DNA from: Flavobacterium turcicum
GTDB taxonomy: Bacteria > Bacteroidota > Bacteroidia > Flavobacteriales > Flavobacteriaceae
NCBI RefSeq assembly: GCF_011365745.1
Contig: NZ_JAAOBY010000007.1
Span: 104,910 to 168,909, forward strand
Direction: 5' to 3'
Length of the DNA stretch: 64,000 bases
The position numbers and the translations under genes are program-made. Positions 7,994 to 16,872 of this stretch are shown piece after piece (the stretch's first letter is position 1; each line of letters opens with the position of its first letter). The notes under the pieces were generated by a model. It did not search any database. It was not told where the DNA came from and saw only the letters and a list, made by a program, of their open reading frames with translations.

Positions 7994-8728
7994 ATGAAAA
8001 ATCTAATCCTTTCAGCCATAGCGATGGCATTTGTACTAGTTTCTTGTAATCAAAAAAATAAAGAAGCTGCAACAACTAATTCGGAAACAACAGAGAGTAC
8101 CTCGCAATTATACGCGTGTCCTATGCACCCAGAGGTTACAGGAAAAAAAGGTGAAAAATGTTCAAAATGTGGAATGGAATTAACCGAACCAGTTGTACAA
8201 AATGAAGCAGCTCATGATCATACTGATGGTAGTCATAGTCATAATGATACAACAACAGTTGAAGTTAATACTGAAGCTACATCGGTTACCCAAACAACAT
8301 TTTCAACAAGCGAAATAATCTCTGGCTATTTAAAACTCAAAAACGCACTCACAAAAGACGATACAAAAGGAGCAGCCAATGCGGGTAAAGCATTATATGC
8401 AACTTTCAATAAAGTCAATACCAATGCAATAGATCCAAAATTGAAAACAGAATATATTGATATTTCTGATGATGCTAAAGAACAGGCAGAACACATTGGT
8501 GATAATGGCGGGAAAATTGACCACCAAAGAGAACATTTTGCGATGTTGAGTAAAGATGTGAATGATTTGATAAAAATATTTGGAGCAAAACAAAAACTAT
8601 ATCAAGATTTTTGTCCTATGTATAATGAAGGAAAAGGGGCTATTTGGATAAGTGAAAGCAAAGAAATAAAAAATCCATACTACGGTTCGAAAATGCTTAC
8701 TTGTGGTTCTATGAAAAAACAATTATAA
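7994..8728 (+). CDS. HMBD-DUF3347 lipoprotein
   Basis: Starting at ATG 7994 (a longer in-frame reading from 7922 lacks a signal), the protein has 244 residues. It shows a lipobox FVLVSC (Cys18), one HMBD ([20 protein letters not shown], then GM), a His/Asp-rich linker (HDHTDGSHSHND) and a DUF3347 domain ending with CPMYNEGKGAIW and NPYYGSKMLTCG. It combines the two metal modules that recur in this island. It lies one base upstream of the haem-binding gene. A periplasmic, membrane-anchored copper-binding role is likely. Confidence 0.78.
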   Translation: MKNLILSAIAMAFVLVSCNQKNKEAATTNSETTESTSQLYACPMHPEVTGKKGEKCSKCGMELTEPVVQNEAAHDHTDGSHSHNDTTTVEVNTEATSVTQTTFSTSEIISGYLKLKNALTKDDTKGAANAGKALYATFNKVNTNAIDPKLKTEYIDISDDAKEQAEHIGDNGGKIDHQREHFAMLSKDVNDLIKIFGAKQKLYQDFCPMYNEGKGAIWISESKEIKNPYYGSKMLTCGSMKKQL

Positions 8729-8729
8729 A

Positions 8730-9200
8730 ATGAAAAAAATCATCAAGAAAATACTCATAATCGGGTTTGTTATTTTTTTGTTGATGCAGTTATATCAACC
8801 TGCTCGTAATGAAAGTTATGAGCAGGAATTAACTGCAAATTTTACAAAAATGTACGATGTTCCTAAAAATGTTGAAACTATTTTACGGACATCTTGCTAC
8901 GATTGTCACAGTAACAATACTAATTATCCATTATATTCTTACATTCAGCCAGCACGGTTTTTTATGGAAGAACACATTAAAGATGGTAAGAAGGATTTGA
9001 ACTTTAATGAATTTGGAAAGTACTCCAAGCGAAAACAAGAAAACAAATTAGAAGCTATCATCAAACAAATAAAATCTGATGAAATGCCCTTAGCGTCCTA
9101 CACGTTACTTCATAAAAATGCAATAGTAACACCTGCTCAAAAAGAGGAAGTAATCAATTGGATAAATAAAACAAAAGATAGTCTTTCATTAGAAAACTAA
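8730..9200 (+). CDS. Membrane-anchored haem-binding domain protein
   Basis: This 156-residue protein has an N-terminal membrane anchor (about 8-22) followed by a domain with a single C-x-x-C-H haem attachment site in TSCYDCHSNNT. Downstream residues NYPLYSYIQPA and LNFNEF match the Bacteroidota haem-binding domain found near copper and efflux genes. The gene begins one base after the stop of the upstream HMBD-DUF3347 gene and ends 5 bp before cusA, so it belongs to the cus operon. It may pass electrons during periplasmic metal oxidation, but the partner is unknown. Confidence 0.75.
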   Translation: MKKIIKKILIIGFVIFLLMQLYQPARNESYEQELTANFTKMYDVPKNVETILRTSCYDCHSNNTNYPLYSYIQPARFFMEEHIKDGKKDLNFNEFGKYSKRKQENKLEAIIKQIKSDEMPLASYTLLHKNAIVTPAQKEEVINWINKTKDSLSLEN

Positions 9201-9205
9201 ACATT

Positions 9206-10486
9206 ATGGTAGAAAAATTAATAACATTCTCACTACGAAATCGAGCCGTTGTCTTGCTGGTTTCAGCTTGCTTATTTGCTTGGGGAGTTTACAGCGTCCA
9301 ACAAAACCCCATTGACGCCATTCCTGATTTATCCGAAAATCAAGTTATTGTGTTTACGGAGTGGATGGGAAGAAGTCCACAGGTTATCGAAGCCCAAGTA
9401 ACATATCCCTTGGTTTCCAACCTGCAAGGTATTCCTAAGGTTAAAAACATTCGAGGCGCATCTATGTTTGGGATGAGCTTTGTTTACATCATTTTTGAAG
9501 ATGATGTCGATATTTATTGGGCAAGAACCCGTGTATTGGAAAGACTAAATTATGCCCAACGCTTGTTGCCTCAAAATGTAGTTCCAACACTTGGACCCGA
9601 TGGCACAGGTGTGGGTCACGTTTTTTGGTATCATTTAGAGGCTAACGGTATGGACTTGGGAGAACAAAGAGCTTTACAAGATTGGTACGTGAAATTTGCA
9701 TTACAAACTGTTCCCGGCGTGGCTGAAGTAGCATCATTTGGGGGTTTTGAAAAACAGTACCAATTAGTGTTAGATCCCTTGAAAATGCAGTACTACAATG
9801 TGAGTATGATGGAAGTGATGAATGCAGTCAAGGCTAATAATAACGATGTTGGTGGGCGAAAATTCGAAATGAGTGATATGTCATACATTATAAGAGGATT
9901 AGGATATATCAAAAACATAAAGGACGTGGAAGAGATTGCTATTAAAAATTATAATTCCGTTCCTGTAAAAGTTAAAGACATTGGTTCAATACAAATGGGT
10001 GGCGATTTGAGACTAGGTATTTTTGATGAAAATGGCACTGGTGAAGTTGTTGGCGGAATTGTGGTAATGCGTTATGGCGAAAATGCTGATAAGGTAATAA
10101 CGGCAGTCAAGGAAAAAATGAAAGAAGTTGAAAAAGGATTGCCTGAAGGGGTTACTTTTAAAACCTCTTATGACCGAAGTGATTTAATAGAAAAAGCAAT
10201 CGCATCAGTTAAAGGAACTTTAATCGAAATTATGATTACTGTTTCTCTTGTGGTTCTTCTTTTCCTTTTTCATTGGCGAAGTGCTTTAATTATACTCATT
10301 CAATTACCTATTTCTGTGTCTATTGGCTTTATTTTACTTGAAGCATTTGGCATTTCATCTAATATTATGTCATTAACGGGTATTGCTCTGGCAATTGGTG
10401 TTGTTGTTGATGATGGTATTGTAATGGTTGAGAATGCCTACAGGACAGTTTCGGAGAAACAAGAAGAAATGGACAATAATCAGTAA
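9206..10486 (+). CDS. cusA: CusA-type RND efflux pump, N-terminal half
   Basis: These 426 residues match the first part of a heavy-metal RND exporter: TM1 (about 12-30), the first periplasmic porter domain (AIPDLSENQVIVFTEW, SFGGFEKQYQL), then TM2-TM4 ending in GVVVDDGIVMVENA. The frame stops at TAA 10484-10486 in the cytoplasmic loop between TM4 and TM5. The second half starts 11 bp later in another frame. Inserting one base just after the last codon would join both into a protein of about 1,075 residues, the usual size. So this is either a frameshifted gene or a pump made from two chains. It exports Cu(I)/Ag(I) with the channel and adaptors that follow. Confidence 0.85.
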   Translation: MVEKLITFSLRNRAVVLLVSACLFAWGVYSVQQNPIDAIPDLSENQVIVFTEWMGRSPQVIEAQVTYPLVSNLQGIPKVKNIRGASMFGMSFVYIIFEDDVDIYWARTRVLERLNYAQRLLPQNVVPTLGPDGTGVGHVFWYHLEANGMDLGEQRALQDWYVKFALQTVPGVAEVASFGGFEKQYQLVLDPLKMQYYNVSMMEVMNAVKANNNDVGGRKFEMSDMSYIIRGLGYIKNIKDVEEIAIKNYNSVPVKVKDIGSIQMGGDLRLGIFDENGTGEVVGGIVVMRYGENADKVITAVKEKMKEVEKGLPEGVTFKTSYDRSDLIEKAIASVKGTLIEIMITVSLVVLLFLFHWRSALIILIQLPISVSIGFILLEAFGISSNIMSLTGIALAIGVVVDDGIVMVENAYRTVSEKQEEMDNNQ

Positions 10487-10497
10487 TTGGAAATAAG

Positions 10498-12435
10498 ATG
10501 AAAAATAAAATTAAAAATATATTCAAAAAAGAAAACGATCCACTATCTCCTGAAGATAAGTTGAAGCTTATAGAAAGCTCTTCCAAATTAGTAGGCCCAG
10601 GTGTTTTCTACTCAACAATAATTGTAATTACATCCTTTTTGCCTGTATTTCTTCTCACAGGAATGGAAGGCAAGTTATTTGGACCATTGGCTTGGACGAA
10701 ATCTTTTATTCTGATAGTTGATGCCTTTTTAGCCATTACACTTGTACCAGTGCTAATTAGTTTTTTACTAAAAGGAAAACTTCGTCCAGAAAATAAAAAT
10801 CCAATTAACAAAAAATTGGAAAGCATTTATACACCCATTTTGATTTTTTGTTTAAAATGGAGGAAAACGGTATTGGGCATCAACATCATTGCCTTGCTGA
10901 TTGGTGTATTAATGTTTACTCGTTTAGGTTCAGAATTTATGCCCCCTTTAGATGAAGGATCTGTACTGTTTATGCCAGTAACCTTACCCGATGTATCCAA
11001 CTCCGAAGTAAAGAGAATTCTTCAAGTTCAAGACAAATTGATTAAGTCGATTCCCGAAGTGGCTCACGTGTTGGGAAAAGCAGGCAGGGCAAATACGGCA
11101 ACTGATAACAGTCCAATAAGTATGGTTGAAACCATTATTTTGCTAAAACCTCAAGCAGAATGGCGAGAAGACAAAACCAAGAATGATATTATCACGGAAA
11201 TAAACAACAAACTGCAAATCCCTGGTGTGACCAATGGTTTTACGCAACCTATTATCAACCGTATCAATATGCTTTCAACAGGAATCAGAACCGATGTAGG
11301 AATCAAAATCTACGGAGCAAGTTTAGACACCATCAATGTTTTGGCTCAAAAAATTAAAAAAACATTGGAAGGAACTTCTGGAGTTAAAGATTTGTATGCG
11401 GAACCCATAACAGGCGGAAAATATATTGACATTGAAGCAAAAAGAGACGTTATTGGTAGATATGGATTGACCATAGACGACATTAATAATGTGGTTGAAG
11501 CTTCTATTGGAGGTATGAAACTAACCACGACTATCGAGGGAAGACAGCGTTTTTCTGTAAATGCAAGATATGCTCAAGAATACCGTAACAGCATTGAAGC
11601 CTTAAAAAAACTACAGGTGCAAACAATGGATTTTGGCCCAATACCATTAGAAACTGTAGCTAATGTAAAAATAAGTGATGGCCCTCCAATGATAAATAGC
11701 GAAAATGCAATGCTTCGGGGCACTGTGTTGTTCAATGTTCGGGAACGTGATTTAGGAAGTACTGTAAAAGAGGCGCAGAAAAAACTCGATGCAATGATGA
11801 CTAAAATGCCAAAAGGATATTATGTGGAATGGAGCGGTCAATGGGAAAATCAAATTAGAGCCAACAAAACATTAAGTTTAATACTGCCTATTGTTGTGGT
11901 CATTATATTTCTTGTTTTATATTTTACGTACCATTCAATGAAAGAGGCATTAATCACGATGATTACAGTACCCTTTGCTTTAATTGGAGGAATATTTATG
12001 GTTTATTTTTATGGCATTAATTTATCCGTTGCTGTTGCCGTTGGATTTATTGCCTTGTTTGGAATGGCAATCGAAACGGCAATGTTAATGACCATCTATT
12101 TGAATGAAGCAATGAATAAAATGGTAGAAAAGTACGGAAACACGAAGGAAACCATAACTGAAGAAATATTGAAACAATATATTATTGATGGTTCAGCCAA
12201 AAGGTTAAGACCAAAATTGATGACGGTTTCAGTTTCCTTATTTGGATTAATCCCTATTCTTTGGGCAACAGGAACAGGATCTGATATAATGCTTCCCATT
12301 ACTGTTCCACTAATTGGAGGTACAATTACTTCCACGATTTATGTATTATTAGTAACACCGATTGTTTTTGAAATGGTAAAACTTCGAGAATTAAGAACAA
12401 AAGGAAAAATAGATCTTATAGATGTTAAAGAATAA
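10498..12435 (+). CDS. cusA: CusA-type RND efflux pump, C-terminal half
   Basis: The 645 residues begin in the TM4-TM5 cytoplasmic loop (MKNKIKNIFKKENDP...) and continue through TM5 (VFYSTIIVITSFLPVFLLTG), TM6, TM7, the second periplasmic region and TM8-TM12. Heavy-metal RND landmarks are present: GSEFMPPLDEGS, the Met-containing INRINMLSTGIRTDVG, and GTGSDIMLPI. No part of the family seems to be missing between the two halves; only the loop is cut. An ATG preceded by an A-rich leader would allow separate initiation. The outer-membrane channel gene overlaps the 3' end by 14 bp, so the operon is tightly coupled. Confidence 0.85.
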   Translation: MKNKIKNIFKKENDPLSPEDKLKLIESSSKLVGPGVFYSTIIVITSFLPVFLLTGMEGKLFGPLAWTKSFILIVDAFLAITLVPVLISFLLKGKLRPENKNPINKKLESIYTPILIFCLKWRKTVLGINIIALLIGVLMFTRLGSEFMPPLDEGSVLFMPVTLPDVSNSEVKRILQVQDKLIKSIPEVAHVLGKAGRANTATDNSPISMVETIILLKPQAEWREDKTKNDIITEINNKLQIPGVTNGFTQPIINRINMLSTGIRTDVGIKIYGASLDTINVLAQKIKKTLEGTSGVKDLYAEPITGGKYIDIEAKRDVIGRYGLTIDDINNVVEASIGGMKLTTTIEGRQRFSVNARYAQEYRNSIEALKKLQVQTMDFGPIPLETVANVKISDGPPMINSENAMLRGTVLFNVRERDLGSTVKEAQKKLDAMMTKMPKGYYVEWSGQWENQIRANKTLSLILPIVVVIIFLVLYFTYHSMKEALITMITVPFALIGGIFMVYFYGINLSVAVAVGFIALFGMAIETAMLMTIYLNEAMNKMVEKYGNTKETITEEILKQYIIDGSAKRLRPKLMTVSVSLFGLIPILWATGTGSDIMLPITVPLIGGTITSTIYVLLVTPIVFEMVKLRELRTKGKIDLIDVKE

Positions 12436-13675
12436 ATTATATATAGCAATAAGTTGTTTGATTTTGAGCGCCACTAATTTGGCAGCACAAACACTTTCCT
12501 TGGATAATGTCTTGAGTACAATCAAGACAAACAATCCTCAACTAAAAATGTACGATGCCGACATTCAAAGTATGGATGCAGCGGCAAAAGGTGCCAGAAG
12601 TTGGATGCCACCACAAGTGGAAACGGGTTTCTTTATGACTCCTTACAATTCCAATCTTTGGAAAGCAAGCGAAATGGGACAAGGAATGGGAAATTATATG
12701 TTGGGTGTTACGCAAATGATACCCAATGCATCCAAGTTAAAAGCTGATTTTAATCTTATGAATGCAATGTCATCTGTTGAAAAAGAAAACAAAAACTATA
12801 CAGTTAATCAATTGAAAGCATTGGCAAAAACAAATTATTATCAATGGTTGGTTTTAAATAAAAAAATAAAAATAGCCGATGATAATTTGTTGCTTTTAGA
12901 TTATATGATTAAAAGTATGGAAATACGCTACCAGTATAATATGGATAAATTGCCTACTTATTACAAAGCAAAATCGCAATACAGCGCATTAGAGAGTATG
13001 ATTCTAATGTTGCAAAATGACATTTCCCAAAAGCGAATTATGCTAAACACCTTGATGGCAAGAGATAAAAACACCAAATTTGAAATTGATGAAACTTACG
13101 AAATAAAAGATTTTAATTTGGCCATATCAGATACAACTTCTCTTTCTAAAAACCGAAGCGATGTGAAAGCCATAGAAAAAACGATGGAAATAAATCAGCT
13201 CAAAATTGCAGCCGAAAAAACAAAATTATTGCCCGAGTTTGGTATAAAATACGACCATATGTTTGCTTTTGGAACACAACCTCAACAGTTCTCCTTAATG
13301 GGAATGATTACCATTCCTATGCCTTGGTCAACCAAAATGAATAAAGCCAACATCAATAGTTATCATATTAAAAATGAAAGTCTCAATTGGCAAAAAGAAA
13401 TGATATTGAATGAAGCCACAGGAATGATTTCGGGTATGAGCAATGAATTGAACGCTTTAAAAAAACAATACGAAGTTGCCCAAAAAAGTATTATCCCTGC
13501 TTTGAAGAAAAATTATGAAACAGCAATTTTGGCTTGGCAAAATAACACCGGTGATTTATTTGCCACTCTCGATGCTTGGGAAGCATTAAATATGGCTCAA
13601 ATTGATGCTTTAGATAAATTGCAAAATATTTTGGCAGCACAAGTAGAAATTGAAAAACAATTAGAAACCAAATAA
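12422..13675 (+). CDS. TolC/CusC-like outer-membrane efflux channel
   Basis: This 417-residue protein has a signal peptide ending NLAAQ. It has long amphipathic helices of the outer-membrane efflux protein family, in two repeats (about 25-215 and 230-415). Met-rich segments such as GNYMLGVTQMIPNAS and FSLMGMITIPMPW are compatible with copper passage. It overlaps the end of cusA by 14 bp and is followed 2 bp later by the adaptor gene. It forms the outer-membrane duct of the CusCBA-type pump. Metal specificity is inferred from the HMBD adaptors. Confidence 0.85.
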   Translation: MLKNKLYIAISCLILSATNLAAQTLSLDNVLSTIKTNNPQLKMYDADIQSMDAAAKGARSWMPPQVETGFFMTPYNSNLWKASEMGQGMGNYMLGVTQMIPNASKLKADFNLMNAMSSVEKENKNYTVNQLKALAKTNYYQWLVLNKKIKIADDNLLLLDYMIKSMEIRYQYNMDKLPTYYKAKSQYSALESMILMLQNDISQKRIMLNTLMARDKNTKFEIDETYEIKDFNLAISDTTSLSKNRSDVKAIEKTMEINQLKIAAEKTKLLPEFGIKYDHMFAFGTQPQQFSLMGMITIPMPWSTKMNKANINSYHIKNESLNWQKEMILNEATGMISGMSNELNALKKQYEVAQKSIIPALKKNYETAILAWQNNTGDLFATLDAWEALNMAQIDALDKLQNILAAQVEIEKQLETK

Positions 13676-13677
13676 TT

Positions 13678-14925
13678 ATGAACAAGTATATAAAGTATGG
13701 TTTAGCTCTTATTGGAATTTCCATTATCGGAATTGCAATCTATTTCTTTGCCAAAAAATCAGATAATCATTCGGAAATGGAGCATCAAAACGAGGTTTAC
13801 ACTTGTTCGATGCACCCGGAAATCATTAGAGATAAACCCGGAAATTGTCCCATTTGCGGAATGACTTTAGTAAAAAAAATAACGGAGAATAATTCAGTTG
13901 AAGATAATTCAATCGACAATCTTATAAAACCTACCGACAATTTTATAGTAGGAAATTATCAAACGACAACGGCAATAGACACTACTTTGAGCAGTGAAAT
14001 AAATCTACCAGGAATTGTGGGGTATGATCCCAATTCATCGGTAAATATTGCAGCTCGAATGAGCGGAAGAATTGAGCGAATGTATGTCAATTATAAATAT
14101 CAAAAAGTAAATAAAGGACAAAAACTATTTGATTTATACAGCCCTGAATTACTGACGGAACAACAAAACTTCATTTATATGGTCATTAATGATGTTGAAA
14201 ATCCTTCGATTATTGATGCGTCCAGACAAAAATTGTTGCTTTATGGAATGACTCAAAATCAAATAAATGCGCTGTCTAATTCCAAAAAAGTAAACCCGCT
14301 AATAACAATTTATAGTCCTGCTTCCGGGATTATTGATGGAACAGCAACGATGGATAATACAACTATTCCTGTGATGCAAAGTGCGAATAACAACACTGAA
14401 GTTTTGAATGTTAAAGAAGGGAGTTATATAAAAAAGGGAGAAGTCATTTTTAAACTATTAAATACGGATAAAGTATGGGGAATATTCAATGTTATCCAAG
14501 GATACAATAGTCTAATCAAAGCCAATCAATCCATCAGAATTACTTCCGAACTTGACAAAGATGAATTTATGGATGCAAAAATAAATTTTGTCGAAACACA
14601 ATTAAACGCAGCTGATAAAACCAATAGAATTCGAGTTTATTTAAATAACAATAAATTGAAATTACCAGTTGGTTTGCGATTGCAAGGCGCAGTGAAAACA
14701 AATGCCGTAAAAGGAATTTGGATTCAAAAACAGGCAATGGTAAGTATTGGAAACAAGAAAATAGTTTTCTTAAAAATGGAGAATGGCTTTAAGGCATCGT
14801 CCATAAAAACAGGAATTGAAATAGATGATTTTATCCAAATTATGGAAGGTATTTCAGTAAAAGACACCATTGCCAAAAACGCACAATATTTAATTGACAG
14901 CGAAAGCTTTATTAAAACCGAATAA
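13678..14925 (+). CDS. CusB-like RND adaptor with N-terminal HMBD
   Basis: This 415-residue periplasmic adaptor has an N-terminal membrane anchor (about 7-25). An HMBD follows (YTCSMHPEIIRDKPGNCPIC, then GM), then the barrel-sandwich and beta-barrel parts of the membrane fusion family (GRIERMYVNYKYQKVNKGQ, EGSYIKKGEVIFKLLN). In CusB systems the adaptor binds Cu(I) with Met residues and delivers it to CusA. The gene lies 2 bp after the channel gene, and its stop overlaps the start of a second adaptor by one base. Two adaptors in a row suggest a hetero-oligomeric adaptor ring or alternate assemblies. Confidence 0.84.
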   Translation: MNKYIKYGLALIGISIIGIAIYFFAKKSDNHSEMEHQNEVYTCSMHPEIIRDKPGNCPICGMTLVKKITENNSVEDNSIDNLIKPTDNFIVGNYQTTTAIDTTLSSEINLPGIVGYDPNSSVNIAARMSGRIERMYVNYKYQKVNKGQKLFDLYSPELLTEQQNFIYMVINDVENPSIIDASRQKLLLYGMTQNQINALSNSKKVNPLITIYSPASGIIDGTATMDNTTIPVMQSANNNTEVLNVKEGSYIKKGEVIFKLLNTDKVWGIFNVIQGYNSLIKANQSIRITSELDKDEFMDAKINFVETQLNAADKTNRIRVYLNNNKLKLPVGLRLQGAVKTNAVKGIWIQKQAMVSIGNKKIVFLKMENGFKASSIKTGIEIDDFIQIMEGISVKDTIAKNAQYLIDSESFIKTE

Positions 14926-16145
14926 TGATGAAGACAATAAAAAAAATAAGTTTACTATCAATACTATTTATGGTAATGGTGGCTTGTAATACTAAAGAAA
15001 AAGAAGACCATAGCAAACACAATAAGAGTGCAGCAACAACATTTTACACTTGCTCAATGGATCCACAAGTCAAGGAAGACAAACCCGGAAAATGCCCTAT
15101 TTGCCATATGGAGTTAACCCCAATAAAACAAGATGATACAGAGGCAAACGAAATAAGTTTGAGTAAACAGCAAATACAGCTGGGAAATATCACTACCCAA
15201 ACTATTTCAGAAACCCAAAGCAGTTTAGAGCAAAATTATACGGGAGTCCTGACAATTAATCAAGAGAAAATCAAAACCATTTCTTCAAGAGCAATGGGAA
15301 GAATTGAAAAGTTGTATTTCAAGACCGTTGGTGATTATGTGGCTAAAAACCAAGCCGTATATCAATTGTATAGCGAAGATATTGCTATTGCTAAACAGGA
15401 TTATTTTACGGCATACAAACAACTAACAATGCCTGGCGATTTTGGAAAGAATGCCCGAAATATGCTCAATGCAGCTAAACAAAAGCTGTTGTTCTTTGGT
15501 TTAACCAATGCCCAGATTGAAAGTATAAAAACCAGTAAGGAAGTTTCTCCTTATACCATTTTTTATAGCACTGCCAGTGGAACAATATCGGAAATAAGTA
15601 CCACAGAAGGCAGTTATGCAATGGAAGGTTCCCCCATCATTAAATTGGCGGATTTAAACAGTCTTTGGTTAGAAACACAGGTAAACGTAAACTATGCCAA
15701 GAATCTAAAAATAGGACAAAAAGCCCAAATTACATTTTCCGATTTTCCTGATAAAACCATAAATGCGCAAGTTTCTTTTATCAATCCTGAAATAAATCCA
15801 GATACTCGTCTGCTTTTAATTCGAATGGAAGTGCCCAATCAAAACTTGCTGTTGAAACCCGGAATGCAGGCAATTGCAAGATTGACACAATCCAATATAA
15901 AAGGAGTATTCATACCTACTGATGCTGTAATCAGGGAAGAAAATGCTTCTTACATCTGGATTGAAAAAAGACCAGGAGTATTTGAAAGCATAATGGTGGA
16001 AACAGGAGTAGAAACCAATGGGATGATTGAAATTAAATCAGAAATGGATCCATCTAAAAAAGTAGTCATCACTGGAGCGTATGCCATAAATAGCGAATAT
16101 AAATTCCGAAAAGGAAATGATCCTATGGAGGGAATGAAAATGTAG
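14925..16145 (+). CDS. Second CusB-like RND adaptor lipoprotein with HMBD
   Basis: This 406-residue protein has a lipobox (FMVMVACN, Cys about 21) and an HMBD whose last residues deviate from the family (CSMDPQVKEDKPGKCPICHM in place of ...CGM). Then comes an adaptor fold (GRIEKLYFKTVGDYVAKNQ, EGSYAMEGSPIIKLADLNSL). It starts on the last base of the preceding adaptor stop codon; a second ATG follows directly at 14928. It ends with GNDPMEGMKM, a Met-rich tail. It is the canonical-looking adaptor of the pair, with the full lipoyl, barrel and membrane-proximal parts. Confidence 0.84.
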   Translation: MMKTIKKISLLSILFMVMVACNTKEKEDHSKHNKSAATTFYTCSMDPQVKEDKPGKCPICHMELTPIKQDDTEANEISLSKQQIQLGNITTQTISETQSSLEQNYTGVLTINQEKIKTISSRAMGRIEKLYFKTVGDYVAKNQAVYQLYSEDIAIAKQDYFTAYKQLTMPGDFGKNARNMLNAAKQKLLFFGLTNAQIESIKTSKEVSPYTIFYSTASGTISEISTTEGSYAMEGSPIIKLADLNSLWLETQVNVNYAKNLKIGQKAQITFSDFPDKTINAQVSFINPEINPDTRLLLIRMEVPNQNLLLKPGMQAIARLTQSNIKGVFIPTDAVIREENASYIWIEKRPGVFESIMVETGVETNGMIEIKSEMDPSKKVVITGAYAINSEYKFRKGNDPMEGMKM

Positions 16146-16326
16146 TGTTTAGAAAGAAATGACACATACCTATAGTATTATTGAGACGGCACGTGTTCAA
16201 AAATAATATTATATTCGATCTGCGTGCTTTGCAAAAATCATAGCCAAAGGTTGAAAACCATAATAAATAGAAAACGAATTGAAACTAGTATGAATGAATT
16301 ATGTTCTACTTGCAATTTTAAAAGTG

Positions 16327-16872
16327 ATGAAAATGGACAATCAAAAAGTAGATACCAATTGGTATGTTATTACAGGTGGACCTAGTACAGGTAAAACAAC
16401 AGTAATTGATATGTTATCGAAAAGGGGCTACAAAACAACTATTGAACACGCCAGACATTACATTGATAGCATGAGGGAAGAAGGTAAAAGTCTAGAAGAA
16501 ATAAGAGAAAATAAAAGACAATTTCAATTAGCTGTGCTAGATATGCAAATTGAACAAGAAGCGGAATTATCACCTATTGAAACTGTTTTTCTTGACAGGG
16601 CTATTCCTGATGCGATGGCCTATTATCAGTTTTTAAATCTTGATTATGACGAAAAATTACTTAATGCCATTAAGAGGGTGTCTTATAAAAAGATTTTTAT
16701 TTTAGACCGATTACCTTTTACAAAAGACTATGCAAGAACAGAAGACCAAGAAGCACAAAAAACCATTCATAGATTAATTTTCGAGGTTTACAATTCATTA
16801 AGTTTTCCAGTCATTTTTGTTCCATTATTAACACCAAATGAAAGAGTAAATTTTATTTTAAAAAACATATGA
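16327..16872 (+). CDS. P-loop ATPase/kinase (AAA_28-like)
   Basis: About 181 residues from ATG 16327; ATGs at 16294 and 16333 are also possible. A Walker A motif GGPSTGKTT lies close to the N-terminus, followed by VFLDRAIPDAMAY, which resembles a Walker B/nucleoside-kinase-type motif, and then ILDRLPFTKDYARTEDQ. This matches the AAA_28/NadR-like ATPase family. Its stop overlaps the start of the copper P-type ATPase gene by four bases (ATGA), implying translational coupling. A small cytoplasmic NTPase coupled to a copper pump is unexpected. Substrate unknown; nucleotide or cofactor phosphorylation is one possibility. Confidence 0.75.
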   Translation: MKMDNQKVDTNWYVITGGPSTGKTTVIDMLSKRGYKTTIEHARHYIDSMREEGKSLEEIRENKRQFQLAVLDMQIEQEAELSPIETVFLDRAIPDAMAYYQFLNLDYDEKLLNAIKRVSYKKIFILDRLPFTKDYARTEDQEAQKTIHRLIFEVYNSLSFPVIFVPLLTPNERVNFILKNI

